Shown: piece after piece, positions 49,609 to 58,546 of the stretch
Layout of the letters: each line of letters begins with the position of its first letter
Position numbering within the stretch: the first letter of the stretch is position 1
Assembly (NCBI GenBank): GCA_963826795.1
Contig: CAWGYT010000024.1
Span: 124,001 to 188,000, forward strand
Direction of reading: 5' to 3'
From: CAWGYT01 sp963826795
Lineage (GTDB): Bacteria; Planctomycetota; Planctomycetia; Pirellulales; Pirellulaceae
Length of the DNA: 64,000 nt
Notes under the pieces: generated by a model
Seen by the model: only the letters and a program-made list of their open reading frames with translations
Databases searched by the model: none
Told to the model about the DNA's origin: nothing
Made by a program: the position numbers and the translations under genes

Positions 49609-51197
49609 TTTCGAACGCGTCGTTTCGGCGAAAAGTGATTTACGGCGTCTTGATCGCCGTGCTGCTGTTTCCGCTGTACCTGATCAGTCGGCCTTCGGTT
49701 CGTGGTCGCGACGGTCGCCTGACCGAAGGCGGCGTGCTCGCGCAACTGCGCACCGAGTACGAGCTATCGCAGGCGGACCTGGGCGAAATCGATCCGGCCA
49801 GCGAATCCATGAAGCTGGCCACGCTGGGCATGCGCGGGATTGCCGCCAATCTGTTGTGGGAACGGGCCAATCGCTACAAGCGCGAGCACGACTGGGATAA
49901 CCTCACCGCCACGCTCAACCAGATCAGCAAGCTACAGCCGAACTTCATTTCCGTCTGGCAGTTCCAGGGCTGGAATCTCGCTTACAACGTGTCGGTCGAA
50001 TTCGACGACTACCGTTCGCGTTACCAGTGGGTCAAACGCGGCATCAATTTTCTCCGCGAAGGTCTGCGCTACAACAGTCAAGAACCCGTGCTGCCCTGGG
50101 AACTTGGCTGGACCTTTGGTCACAAGCTCGGCAAGGCGGACGAGTATGTGCAGTTTCGCCGGCTCTACCGGGAAGACGAAGACTTTCATGACGACTTGGC
50201 AGCCAGCATCGATATCGACAAGACGTTGGGGCCCGACGGAAAGTCCGACAATTGGCTGACAGGGCGTGAGTGGTTCCTGCGGGGACAGCAGATTGTCGAT
50301 AGCGGGGTCCCGATCCGCGGTCGGCTGGTCGACGATACCGGGCGAATTCGCCGCGGCAAAACGCCCCTCATCTTTCATTCGCATCCGGCGAAGTGGCTCA
50401 TGAGCCACGCGATGGCGATCGAAGAGGAGGGATATCTGGACGAAGCCGCTCAGTACGCTTGGATGCGAGGAGGTTCGGAATGGGAGAAATACGGCCTGCG
50501 CGAGATTCCGACCTCTTACGGGTTCGCGATTCGTTTGGCCGACTTCGAACGACTGGAGGCCGAAGCCGAGCGTTTTGGCAATCAGCTGGATGAACTCCTG
50601 CCAGGCGTCCGAGACGAGATCGACGCCGAAAAACGGGCCGCCCTCGATCCGGAGGAAATTGAGGCGATGGAAATGCCCGACGAGCAACGCACGGAAGAGC
50701 AGCGGGTACTCGCCTTCGCCGCGAATCGGAAGTCGCGGGCTCGATACGCCGAGATGGCCGAACGTGCTCCGCCCGAGCTCAAGCGTGAAGTCGAGCGATT
50801 GGTAATGAAAGGCGAGGCCTCGCAGGCGATGGCCGACGCGATCTACAGCTATCGAGACCAGGTGAACTACGACTACTGGAAGATGCGCTGCGAAGTGGAA
50901 CAGACCGACGAAGCGATTCGAGGACGCAAGTACCTTTGGGAAGCCCTCAAGGCCTACGATCAGGCGGATCTGGAGACGATGCGGCAGAACTACGAGTTGG
51001 CGTGGGACGAATGGGCCAAGATCTTCGACAAGTACCCGTCGATGCGCGAGGATACAACCGCCGAAGAACTGATGGATTCCGTACGCCGGTACAGCTGGGT
51101 GCTGAGCCAACTGGACGAGCCGTTCCCGCCGGCAGACTTTAAGCTCATGCGGCTGCTCGAGCTGCACCAGGCCTTGCTTGAGGATGACGAGTACTAG
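49605..51197 (+). CDS. Membrane-anchored helical-repeat partner of the ABC transporter
   Basis: 530 aa. One N-terminal membrane helix (VIYGVLIAVLLFPLYLISRP), then an all-helical region with TPR-like pairs (GIAANLLWERANRYKREHDW, VWQFQGWNLAYNVSVEFDDY, YVQFRRLYREDEDFHDDLAA). A more charged C-terminal half follows (DAEKRAALDPEEIEAMEMPD, QTDEAIRGRKYLWEALKAYD). The ATGA overlap with the permease shows translational coupling. No frame break in 530 codons, unlike the two preceding genes. Function unknown; probably substrate-handling or scaffold for the transporter. Confidence 0.8.
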   Translation: MISNASFRRKVIYGVLIAVLLFPLYLISRPSVRGRDGRLTEGGVLAQLRTEYELSQADLGEIDPASESMKLATLGMRGIAANLLWERANRYKREHDWDNLTATLNQISKLQPNFISVWQFQGWNLAYNVSVEFDDYRSRYQWVKRGINFLREGLRYNSQEPVLPWELGWTFGHKLGKADEYVQFRRLYREDEDFHDDLAASIDIDKTLGPDGKSDNWLTGREWFLRGQQIVDSGVPIRGRLVDDTGRIRRGKTPLIFHSHPAKWLMSHAMAIEEEGYLDEAAQYAWMRGGSEWEKYGLREIPTSYGFAIRLADFERLEAEAERFGNQLDELLPGVRDEIDAEKRAALDPEEIEAMEMPDEQRTEEQRVLAFAANRKSRARYAEMAERAPPELKREVERLVMKGEASQAMADAIYSYRDQVNYDYWKMRCEVEQTDEAIRGRKYLWEALKAYDQADLETMRQNYELAWDEWAKIFDKYPSMREDTTAEELMDSVRRYSWVLSQLDEPFPPADFKLMRLLELHQALLEDDEY

Positions 51198-51213
51198 CGC
51201 TCGGTGACAGACC

Positions 51214-51300
51214 GGGTTGGGAAAAGGGGTCAGGTCCCAAAAGCCAAAACGGCCCTGCGGGTGCTTTGCACTTTTGGGACCTGACCCCTTTTCCCAACCC
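51214..51300. repeat. Perfect 30-bp inverted repeat with 27-nt loop
   Basis: Left arm 51214-51243 starts GGGTTGGGAAAAGGGGTCAG; right arm 51271-51300 is its exact reverse complement. It lies between convergent gene ends (51197 and 51312). It may be a bidirectional terminator or a REP-like dispersed palindrome; the core GGGGTCAGGTCCC resembles repeats I associate with RAYT-type transposase REPs. No transposase is nearby. Confidence 0.9.
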
Positions 51301-51311
51301 GGGCGAGCGGA

Positions 51312-51728
51312 TCACCAGGGAAACTCCGCGGAGACTTCGACAATCTCGATGTCCGGATCCGCTTGGAAGATCGCCAGCAAGTCGTCGTGCAGCTGGTTGG
51401 CCCACGGCGACGTGTCCACGTAGCGAAACTTGCGCCAACTCCAGATTCGAGGCCCCGTTGTGCCCGCGGTGCAAGCGAAATCAAGTGGGCCATCGTCGTT
51501 CGGCCTCGAGTAGACGCAGACTCCGAAGGCGAACGGAGCGGTTTTGAGCTCGACCCACCAGCCCCAGTCCTCGCAGCAAATAAAGGGAGCGTCGTAACCG
51601 CGATCGGACAGCTTCGTCTGCAAATAACTGGCAAGCGCTTTGCCGTACATTCCTTCGTTCACCAATTCCGCATCCTCGCCGGGCTGAGCCGGAAACTGGG
51701 ACGACCGGATGTGAATGAAATGGTCCAT
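51312..51728 (-). CDS. Conserved hypothetical protein
   Basis: 138 aa from ATG 51728, with GAGGGAAC upstream. Trp- and Cys-containing alpha/beta domain (PFICCEDWGWWVELKTAPFA, GVCVYSRPND, YVDTSPWANQLHDDLLAIFQ). No signal peptide. It begins 20 bp after the Rieske oxygenase stop on the same strand, so the two are likely one operon. Family not recognised. Confidence 0.65.
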   Translation of the reverse strand: MDHFIHIRSSQFPAQPGEDAELVNEGMYGKALASYLQTKLSDRGYDAPFICCEDWGWWVELKTAPFAFGVCVYSRPNDDGPLDFACTAGTTGPRIWSWRKFRYVDTSPWANQLHDDLLAIFQADPDIEIVEVSAEFPW

Positions 51729-51748
51729 TGTTCCCTCGCTCTCGCCTT

Positions 51749-53032
51749 TCACGTTCCCGCGCCCTCGCCTTTCATTCGGATCGTCGGCACACATCGGGCC
51801 CGGTCAGGCAGGCCCAGCCGCGCCAGGTACCAGGTAAAGAATGCCTCCAAGTTGTATTCACGGGCGGGCGAAAGAGGCCCGGGGCGAAACGCGGGCGACG
51901 CGATCCCGCGCGCCGCACGCTCGCATAACCGCCAGTCCTGCTCGCTGGTGAGTTGCCAAAACGGCGTGAGCCGATCGAGCGAATAGTCGATCCCATCTTG
52001 GGCCAGTCGATCCACCAGCCAAGTGACGCGGATTCGGGTTTGCCGACGGCCCGCCGGTAACACTCGCGTCAGCACCGCGTGGTCGCAACTGGTGTGACAC
52101 CAAAAACTGGGCAGCGAGCGAAGCCGCAGCACGCCTGCCTGCGCCGAACGAATGCTTCCCAGCCAGGGAGCGACCCGCTTCCCGTCGATCGATTCGGTCT
52201 CGTATCCCTCGACTTGGACCGTTCGCGTCGCCGAAACCGGAAACGGGTTGGGATCGTTCGGATCGGGAAATCGAGCCAGCCCGCCGGTGGCGGATGCAAC
52301 GGACAGGCCCTCGCTTTCCCAATAGACCGTCGCCTGCGCCAGGATGGACTCGAATTCCGCCCGAACCTCGGGACTGGCGTGTTCGGCTTCGGCAATGTCG
52401 AAATTCGCTCGAATGTATTGTGGGTGCCCCGCGTCGCAATGGTAACACTCTCGGTTGTTCTCCCAGACCGTCTTCCAATTCGCGCTGACGCAATAGTCCA
52501 ACGCATGGGCGACCTTCGCATTGGCAAAGCCATGCGGTTCGGCGGCGCCCAGCGTGTGGATCAGCGGCGCGACATCCGGAGGCGTCTCGGCGAGGCAGAC
52601 AAAAACCAGTCCCGCGATCGACAGGGTGTGGATCTTGTGCAGGCCGCCGGCCAGCGATCCCGCGTCTCCCATCCCGCGACAACTTTGTAGCTGGCCCGCT
52701 CGAGTGAAGCACCACTGGTGATAGGGACAGACGAGCAGCTTGCCCGTCCGGCCATGAGACTCGTCGCAGAGCAGTGTGCCGCGGTGCGGGCACACATTGT
52801 GGAAGGCGCGAATCTGGCCGTCATCGCCGTGCAGCACGAGCACGGATGTTTCGTCCAGCGCGACCGTCAGGTAGTCTCCCGGAACTGGGATCTCGCACGC
52901 CGGGCACGCAAACAGCCACGCGGCCTGCCAGATGTTTTCGACTTCGCGCCGATAGATGTCCTCGCGATCGTAATACGCTCCGGGAAGCCCCTCCCAAGCA
53001 ACTCGCGGCCGGATTTCGTCCAGGTCGTCCAT
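51749..53032 (-). CDS. Rieske 2Fe-2S oxygenase alpha subunit
   Basis: 427 aa. Rieske ligands CPHRG and CPYHQW, separated by the usual gap (residues about 87-110), bind the 2Fe-2S cluster. The mononuclear iron site is in WENNRECYHCDAGHPQYI (two His), with a carboxylate further on. The sequence around ENNRECYHC is typical of the choline/carnitine/betaine monooxygenase branch. No reductase gene adjoins. Start at 53032 (MDDLDEIRPRVAW). Substrate not predictable. Confidence 0.9.
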   Translation of the reverse strand: MDDLDEIRPRVAWEGLPGAYYDREDIYRREVENIWQAAWLFACPACEIPVPGDYLTVALDETSVLVLHGDDGQIRAFHNVCPHRGTLLCDESHGRTGKLLVCPYHQWCFTRAGQLQSCRGMGDAGSLAGGLHKIHTLSIAGLVFVCLAETPPDVAPLIHTLGAAEPHGFANAKVAHALDYCVSANWKTVWENNRECYHCDAGHPQYIRANFDIAEAEHASPEVRAEFESILAQATVYWESEGLSVASATGGLARFPDPNDPNPFPVSATRTVQVEGYETESIDGKRVAPWLGSIRSAQAGVLRLRSLPSFWCHTSCDHAVLTRVLPAGRRQTRIRVTWLVDRLAQDGIDYSLDRLTPFWQLTSEQDWRLCERAARGIASPAFRPGPLSPAREYNLEAFFTWYLARLGLPDRARCVPTIRMKGEGAGT

Positions 53033-53252
53033 CGTCTTACTTGCTCCAGCCCCCCGCATCGTCGCGGTCAACCTCCCGACACGCACCGGACGTATTGGTC
53101 GAAGTTCTCGCACACGTGAGCCTGGTCGCTCGAACGCCAACGCAGGCGAATATGCCATTCATTGCGTTCTCGGTCCGCTAATAGCATCGACTCCCGGTGC
53201 GCTCGCGGAGAAAACTCGTCCGACGTCGTCGGGCGTTCCCGCGGTTGTTCCT

Positions 53253-53621
53253 TCAGGTTGGCTCGGGCGTATCGCCGTAGCTCCAGCCACACTTCGGACA
53301 CCTGGACTGAGTCCCATCCAGGTTTGCGCCGCACTGAAAGCAAGCGATCGTTTCGTCCAACGACGGGGCCTTCTCCGAACGAGGTGTGCCATACAGGAAG
53401 ATGCGCCCGCACGCCTGACACATCATCGCCCTGACCTCTCCCGCGACATCAAACATTTCCAGCCAAGTGCTGCGACTCGTTTCGCCATCCGCGTAGTGCA
53501 CCACCGCGGCATCCACCGCCGCTCCAGAAACCGGGTTTTTCGGACCCCGACCGAACAGCTGCACCGCGCGCATCGATCCGGCGCAGTCGGGACATCGAGA
53601 CGGTGGCACAGATGGAGTCAT
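53253..53621 (-). CDS. Zinc-ribbon protein
   Basis: 122 aa from ATG 53621. Three Cys-pair motifs: CPDCAG at the N-terminus, CQACGR in the middle, and CFQC...CPKCGW at the C-terminus. This is a multi-ribbon metal-binding protein, possibly nucleic-acid binding. The 53792 start is open but gives a low-quality N-terminus. No obvious partner. Confidence 0.6.
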   Translation of the reverse strand: MTPSVPPSRCPDCAGSMRAVQLFGRGPKNPVSGAAVDAAVVHYADGETSRSTWLEMFDVAGEVRAMMCQACGRIFLYGTPRSEKAPSLDETIACFQCGANLDGTQSRCPKCGWSYGDTPEPT

Positions 53622-53813
53622 TTCGACGCTCGCATTCGTCCGTTGTGAGATCACGCCGAGTCGCCTGCGGGCCTCCGTGACGTTTTCGCGATCACGTGTC
53701 AATCTAGCGAGTCGCAGTGCCGACCGCCACATCGACGCCCGTCCCGAGGAGGCGGCTCCGCACATGGCAATCAAGGCTTGCGCTACCTCCAAGAAATCTC
53801 CCTCCTGAACGAA

Positions 53814-53852
53814 TGTAGTCTAGACATTACATTGTGTCTGGTATAGATTACA
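53814..53852. promoter_or_regulatory. Tandem palindromic operator-like sites
   Basis: TGTAGTCTAGACATTACA (53814-53831) contains the palindrome GTCTAGAC within TGTA...TACA. TGTGTCTGGTATAGATTACA (53833-53852) is a related diverged site. They lie 40-78 bp upstream of a membrane protein/XRE pair, so the XRE protein may bind here. Confidence 0.45.
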
Positions 53853-53891
53853 TTTCGGTTGGCCGGTGGAACCGTGTGGGGGGATCTTGAA

Positions 53892-54395
53892 ATGAGTTTT
53901 CACGAGAAAAGTGCTTGGGTGTGTTTCGTTTCGATAGGGGTTGTTTTCGCGCCCTACTTCGGGGTCGTGCTGCGGCATCCCATGGCGTACGTGGGACTAT
54001 TTGGGCTGGCGGTGATCGGTCTGGTCGTCCTCCTGACGCTGTTTCACCTCGTTAACGCGCTGGTAACACGTTCGATCCGTCGGAGTGGCGAGGTGCCTTC
54101 GCTTGACGAGCTGGACCGAATGGTCGAGTTGCGGGCGGCCAAAACGGCCGGTCTCGTCCTGGCCTTCGTGGTCGTCGTGTGGTCGCTTGCCGCGATGATC
54201 GGAATTCCCGCCGCAGGCGTCAGCCAGCGGGTTCATGCGTCGGCGACGGGTGAGTCCGCGTCGGCGGCTGGATTTGTGATTCCGGTGGCGCATGCGATGA
54301 CGGCCGTCCACTTGCTGTTCGCTGGGTTTGTCATCGCAAATCTCGTTTACTACGGACGCATTGTGGTCGCCTATCGGAGACTGGCTCGTGGCTAA
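53892..54395 (+). CDS. Four-helix membrane protein
   Basis: 167 aa from ATG 53892. Hydrophobic segments: WVCFVSIGVVFAPYFGVVLR, YVGLFGLAVIGLVVLLTLFH, GLVLAFVVVVWSLAAMIGIP, and AMTAVHLLFAGFVIANLVYY, with a basic loop (TRSIRRSGEVPSLDELDRMV). Paired with the downstream HTH gene, with which it overlaps by 8 bp, as in widespread membrane protein/XRE two-gene units. Role unknown. Confidence 0.75.
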   Translation: MSFHEKSAWVCFVSIGVVFAPYFGVVLRHPMAYVGLFGLAVIGLVVLLTLFHLVNALVTRSIRRSGEVPSLDELDRMVELRAAKTAGLVLAFVVVVWSLAAMIGIPAAGVSQRVHASATGESASAAGFVIPVAHAMTAVHLLFAGFVIANLVYYGRIVVAYRRLARG

Positions 54396-54600
54396 GGCGA
54401 TGATTCAGAATCGCATTCGGCAGTTGCGCTTTCAGGCCGGCGAAATGACTCAACAAGCCTTGGCCGACCGCGTGGGGATTACGCGCCAGACGGTCATTGC
54501 TCTGGAAAAGGGCGCCTACTATCCGTCGCTCGAGTTGGCGTTCCGGATCGCCGAGGCGTTCAGCGTGCCGTTGGAAGACGTATTCCAGTTCAAGGGATAG
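54388..54600 (+). CDS. XRE-family transcriptional regulator
   Basis: 70-aa minimal helix-turn-helix (YozG-like): MIQNRIRQLRFQAGEMTQQA, then LADRVGITRQTVIALEKGAY, YPSLELAFRIAEAFSVPLED. GTG start at 54388, with GGAG eight bases upstream, overlaps the membrane-protein stop; ATG 54400 is an alternative. Probably autoregulates the pair, with candidate sites at 53814-53852. Confidence 0.88.
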   Translation: MAKAMIQNRIRQLRFQAGEMTQQALADRVGITRQTVIALEKGAYYPSLELAFRIAEAFSVPLEDVFQFKG

Positions 54601-54679
54601 CGCGACGCGGAGGTCACGAAAGCGCTCGGTTGCGAAGACATGCGTCGTGGCCGCGCGTTGCCTTGAAGGAAAACAAAGA

Positions 54680-55090
54680 TCAAGTTGCCGCAAGTTGCCA
54701 AGAGACGCCAAAACGATCCGAGACCCAAGCAAACTTTTTGCTAAACGGATATTCGGCGAGGGGCATCATGACCTCTCCACCTGCGGATAGCACTTCAAAA
54801 TATCGCGTGATCTGGTCGTCGTCATCACAGGCGACATACAGCGAGCTCGCGGGTGTGAAGCCAAAATCGTGCTTGACGGGACTATCAATGCACATAATCT
54901 CTTGGCCGTTCAAAGAAAACTTGGCGAGTTTCACCGAACCTTCTTTGCCATCCTGGTTGGCACCATATCTTTCGATTTCAACGACTTTGGAGTTGGCGAA
55001 GAGCTCGACATACACCTTCATTGCTTCTTCCGCGTCGCCTGAGAACATGAGACACGGGGTGATCTTCAGGCCGTTTTGCGAGTCTACCAT
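54680..55090 (-). CDS. VOC-family (PhnB/glyoxalase-like) protein
   Basis: 136 aa from ATG 55090, with GGGAG upstream. KITPCLMFSGDAEEAMKVYV and FSLNGQEIMCIDSP, then FTPASSLYVACDDDDQITRY and SDRFGVSWQL match the PhnB-type 3-demethylubiquinone-like VOC fold. The catalytic role, if any, is unknown. Orphan position. Confidence 0.82.
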   Translation of the reverse strand: MVDSQNGLKITPCLMFSGDAEEAMKVYVELFANSKVVEIERYGANQDGKEGSVKLAKFSLNGQEIMCIDSPVKHDFGFTPASSLYVACDDDDQITRYFEVLSAGGEVMMPLAEYPFSKKFAWVSDRFGVSWQLAAT

Positions 55091-55273
55091 GCTGGAACTC
55101 CCGTTAGTCGCTCGAATTCTGAGCGGTGACACAACACTAGCCCGTTGTGGGCTGACCCCTAGCGACGAGCTGCGAGGCCCTGGCTCGACTCTTCGGTCTG
55201 GGCAATCCGTGCCAGCGCAAATACGCCACCATCGATGCAATGGAAAATAGAAGGAGTGGGAGCAATTGGGTAA

Positions 55274-55683
55274 TCATGCGTGCAATCGCATCACGATGTG
55301 CGAGAAAACGAACGGACTTTTGATGATGATCTGGACGTATTTCTGGGAGCCGGAAATCTGGTTCCATCCTCCCTGCTGTTCAGGCGTAAGTCGCGCAAAC
55401 TGATTCGAATCAATCGTCCGTAAACGTGCCACTGCCACCCGAGTGAGCCGACCGTTGGAACGCCGACGGCGCGGACTTCTTCCGGATCCGATACCGTCAA
55501 TCGTCCCGAGATGTCGCGGACTGTTGGGAGTTCGGTCACCTCCGCCTTCCATTGCCGATTGGCAAGCACCAAGGCAACCGCGAGATCCGCCACGGTTGCA
55601 AGCAAAACGAGGCTTGCCAATGCGTAGTGGAAAGGCCACCGCGGTTTCGCGTGAGTCTCGTTCGATGTGGCTTTCGCAGTCAT
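55274..55683 (-). CDS. Small membrane-anchored protein, frame change near 55390
   Basis: About 136 aa. A helix (FHYALASLVLLATVADLAVAL) after a polar N-terminus, then an exported-looking domain (VGSLGWQWHVYGRLIRISLR) that continues one frame over as LTPEQQGGWNQISGSQKYVQ, ending FVFSHIVMRLHA. The start (ATGA, 55680-55683) overlaps the stop of the LamG/PEP-CTERM gene, so the two are coupled. Possibly a membrane partner of that exported protein. Confidence 0.6.
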
Positions 55684-57020
55684 CGGTTGTGGTTCACGAT
55701 TCGGTGCGCCGAAGTCGCGATCTTGCGATATCGCCCGGACGCCGCCAGGGCGACGATCGGAAGCCACAACGGCGCTTGCGGTTCGGGTACACTCGCGATT
55801 TCCGACCTCGGCCCAAGCTCGTAGCCGCCGCGCTGAAAGGCGATCACGAAGTCCGCCGACTCGAAATCTCCGTCTCCGTTCCAGTCGCCCGTCTCCCAGC
55901 TTGAATTCAGTGGAACGCCATCTTCATATTCACCCAATTGAAACACGTGGACGAAGTCTCCACTGTCGAACTCGCCGTCCAAATTTGCATCGCCAAACCA
56001 CGTCGCCCTGAGTTCCTCGACCCAGTTGACGCGATCCAAGTCGTCGACCTGTCCATCGAGATTCAGATCATAGCGCGGGCTGGTATCTCCGTCACGAACT
56101 GCGGCAGAGAGTAAATCGATGTCCGGTGCATCCAGGGTGTCATTGTGATTCAGATCTCCCCGCAGCCGCGGGTCCGGAAACGCAATTCGTTGCAGCTCGT
56201 CCAAGGTAAGCGCCTCATTGTGAATGCGGATGTCGGCCAGCGCTCCGTCAAAAAGCTGGTCGCGGCAGCAGGGATCCCATCCCATTTCGAATTCGAAGAC
56301 GCGCTCGAGCCGAAGCGGCGTGGCGCTCTGCACAACCTCCGCGGCCAGATCCCGCGTTGCTTGCCTTTCATCCCAGAGGTAGACCGTGAGCTGATTGTCC
56401 GCCGCGTTGGAAACCTGCGCGACGAAGTACCACACTTCCTCGGTTAGTGTGACGAACGACGTGGGCAGGTCGCCTTGACCACCCGCGGCGTATTGAAGTT
56501 CGAATTGGCTCGTCTCGGTCTCGGCCAGGCGCAGGCCGAGTTGCTGTTGCTGACCACTTTCCACCAAGCCATTGAGAAAGAGCCCCGCCTGTCCGGATTT
56601 TCCCGCCGCCAACCCAAACGATGGACTCGCATCGATCCGAAACCAGCCGGTGAGCGCCCAGTCAAACGTCTCCCCGACCGGCGCCAGCCCCAACTCGTCC
56701 TCATAGGCCGTCAGGAAGTAGCCATCTCCCGTGTCGCCGCCCCCCGGATCACTCGGCCCCGACAACGCGATGGCCTGACCGCCATTCAGCGCGGGCGGGC
56801 CGGGGACAAACTCCGGCGTCTCCAACGCCGGTGTGGGGGCTCCGTCGTCCAGCAGGAAATAAGCCGCCCGCGGCACCGGCTCGACCAAATTGGCCAGCGT
56901 TCCATCGAGCGACCAATGCGCCACCAATTCACCTCGGACGAAATCTCCACCGGTGCCGAACAAGCATGCAAATATCGCCAAGCCGAATCGTGTGGTTCTT
57001 GTTCGTCCGCCCCGAGGCAT
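55680..57020 (-). CDS. LamG-domain protein with dockerin-like loops and PEP-CTERM
   Basis: 446 aa from ATG 57020 (GGGGAG upstream). Signal peptide region TTRFGLAIFACLFGTGGDF. Residues about 35-280 form a LamG/concanavalin-like lectin domain (VAHWSLDGTLANLVEPVPRA, FDWALTGWFRIDASPSFGLA). Then dockerin-type Ca-binding loops: GDLNHNDTLDAPDIDLLSAA, DLNLDGQVDDLDRVNWV, GDANLDGEFDSGDFVHVFQL, GDWNGDGDFESADFVIAFQR. The end is SVPEPQAPLWLPIVALAASG plus basic RYRK, a PEP-CTERM sorting signal for exosortase. No exosortase gene in the window. Confidence 0.88.
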   Translation of the reverse strand: MPRGGRTRTTRFGLAIFACLFGTGGDFVRGELVAHWSLDGTLANLVEPVPRAAYFLLDDGAPTPALETPEFVPGPPALNGGQAIALSGPSDPGGGDTGDGYFLTAYEDELGLAPVGETFDWALTGWFRIDASPSFGLAAGKSGQAGLFLNGLVESGQQQQLGLRLAETETSQFELQYAAGGQGDLPTSFVTLTEEVWYFVAQVSNAADNQLTVYLWDERQATRDLAAEVVQSATPLRLERVFEFEMGWDPCCRDQLFDGALADIRIHNEALTLDELQRIAFPDPRLRGDLNHNDTLDAPDIDLLSAAVRDGDTSPRYDLNLDGQVDDLDRVNWVEELRATWFGDANLDGEFDSGDFVHVFQLGEYEDGVPLNSSWETGDWNGDGDFESADFVIAFQRGGYELGPRSEIASVPEPQAPLWLPIVALAASGRYRKIATSAHRIVNHNR

Positions 57021-57197
57021 CGTCAACTCCCCGAATGCACCGCATCAACCCGTGTCGAGTCAACATGACGAGACACCGCCCGTCACGTCTGCCCATTTTA
57101 GACAATGCGCCGCGAAAATGGATCCGTCGAGCCGAGCGAAACTCGCGAACGCGTAATTCGGGAGCCCAGGGTTCGGGAGGGCTCGCCCTCCCGACCA

Positions 57198-58406
57198 TTA
57201 CAGGCCTAGGAAGGGGACCGGCAAGAGAAACGCGTGTTGTTCGTACAGACTCAGGCCGCCGTACCAGGAGATGTACTGCGTGAAATAGACAATCAACACA
57301 TAGATCGAAACGACTGGCACGACGGCCAATCGGGCGAGCCAGCGAAACACGAAGTGCCGCGGAAGCTCGCGCTTTCCGCCACGCCAGACCGCCCAACCCG
57401 TCAGGCCGCGAGCTGGCCAGATAAAGATCACAAACACCAGGCTAGGCAGCCAAGCCGCTTCGCGGGGAATCAGTTCGGCTTTCAACAGGTAAAGCGGCAA
57501 GGCGAGGGCCAGCGTCGACAGCAGGGCCACCCAATAGGCCAACGGAGCACACGCGAAGATGCGGTTGACTCCGCGTAGATCAAACAGATCGCCGAAACGA
57601 TTGCTGGCCGCGAAACGGGTCTGCAGGAACGGCAGGTAAAGCAGCACGCCCGCCAGCAACAGGCCGCCCGTCAGGCCCGAGACGACGCCCGCGGGGACGG
57701 GAATCCGCGAGGCGATCATCAGCAGTGTGACCGGGATCACGAGCCAGATCATCGCGCCCACGCCCCCAGCCAGACCCAGCCGGAAATAGTAAGGACAACG
57801 CAGCCCAAGCAGAAATTGCCAGAACCGGTCCCGTGCCTCGGAGTAAATCCCCCCGGCACGTATCCGGCGCAGGAACAGACGCGGAGCGGGCCAGAAGAAG
57901 TCGCGCAGCCGCCCGCCGCGGAGCCAGGCCCAAGCCAAGTGGCAGATCGTGACCATCGCCACCGCCAGCAAGCAATATCGCCAGCGCTGGGTCGTTGGAC
58001 TGTTTCCATTGATGAGCAGGGACGAATACCACAGCCCCGAAATGGCGCGCGCTGGCCAGAGCATCAGCCAGGTGCCCAGTACCAGGCCTCCGATCCGCGC
58101 TGCTTTGCGGATGCCGATCAACCCATCTCGAATTCGACCCGTGCGCACGATTCGGCCCGACGACTCGAGGAGGTACCCCAGACTCAAGAGCTGCACGATC
58201 GGGATCGTGGCCAACACGGCTAACCCAATCACCAGACTGGCCAGTCCAAACAGCCACTCGCTCGCACCGCACATTCCCTGAAACAGAATTCGGGCCAACG
58301 ACCCGAGCCGCCCCCGCCGCGGTCGCGGCGGCGGCGGAGCAGAATCGACCATGGGCAGCGGTTCGTTCGCCAGCGAGATGGGCAAGGGCGTTTGCATCGG
58401 CTTCAT
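57198..58406 (-). CDS. Polytopic membrane protein
   Basis: 402 aa with about eight hydrophobic helices (LFGLASLVIGLAVLATIPIV, YYFRLGLAGGVGAMIWLVIP, VVSGLTGGLLLAGVLLYLPF, LVFVIFIWPARGLTGWAVWR, YVLIVYFTQYISWYGGLSLY). Basic cytoplasmic loops carry RRxR motifs. Resembles DUF4013-type planctomycete membrane proteins; function unknown. Its stop is 177 bp from the start of the PEP-CTERM gene on the same strand. Confidence 0.75.
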   Translation of the reverse strand: MKPMQTPLPISLANEPLPMVDSAPPPPRPRRGRLGSLARILFQGMCGASEWLFGLASLVIGLAVLATIPIVQLLSLGYLLESSGRIVRTGRIRDGLIGIRKAARIGGLVLGTWLMLWPARAISGLWYSSLLINGNSPTTQRWRYCLLAVAMVTICHLAWAWLRGGRLRDFFWPAPRLFLRRIRAGGIYSEARDRFWQFLLGLRCPYYFRLGLAGGVGAMIWLVIPVTLLMIASRIPVPAGVVSGLTGGLLLAGVLLYLPFLQTRFAASNRFGDLFDLRGVNRIFACAPLAYWVALLSTLALALPLYLLKAELIPREAAWLPSLVFVIFIWPARGLTGWAVWRGGKRELPRHFVFRWLARLAVVPVVSIYVLIVYFTQYISWYGGLSLYEQHAFLLPVPFLGL

Positions 58407-58546
58407 CTCTCGCTCTCGGTCCGTGGTGCCTCAGGTCCAATCGCACTTCGCTATAATTGAGTGAATCTTGCCAAGCTTTCGCCGAAAGTCGCGAACAGCA
58501 GACAGTCCTCTGTTCCTGATCTTAACCGGTACCACGAGCACGCGCG

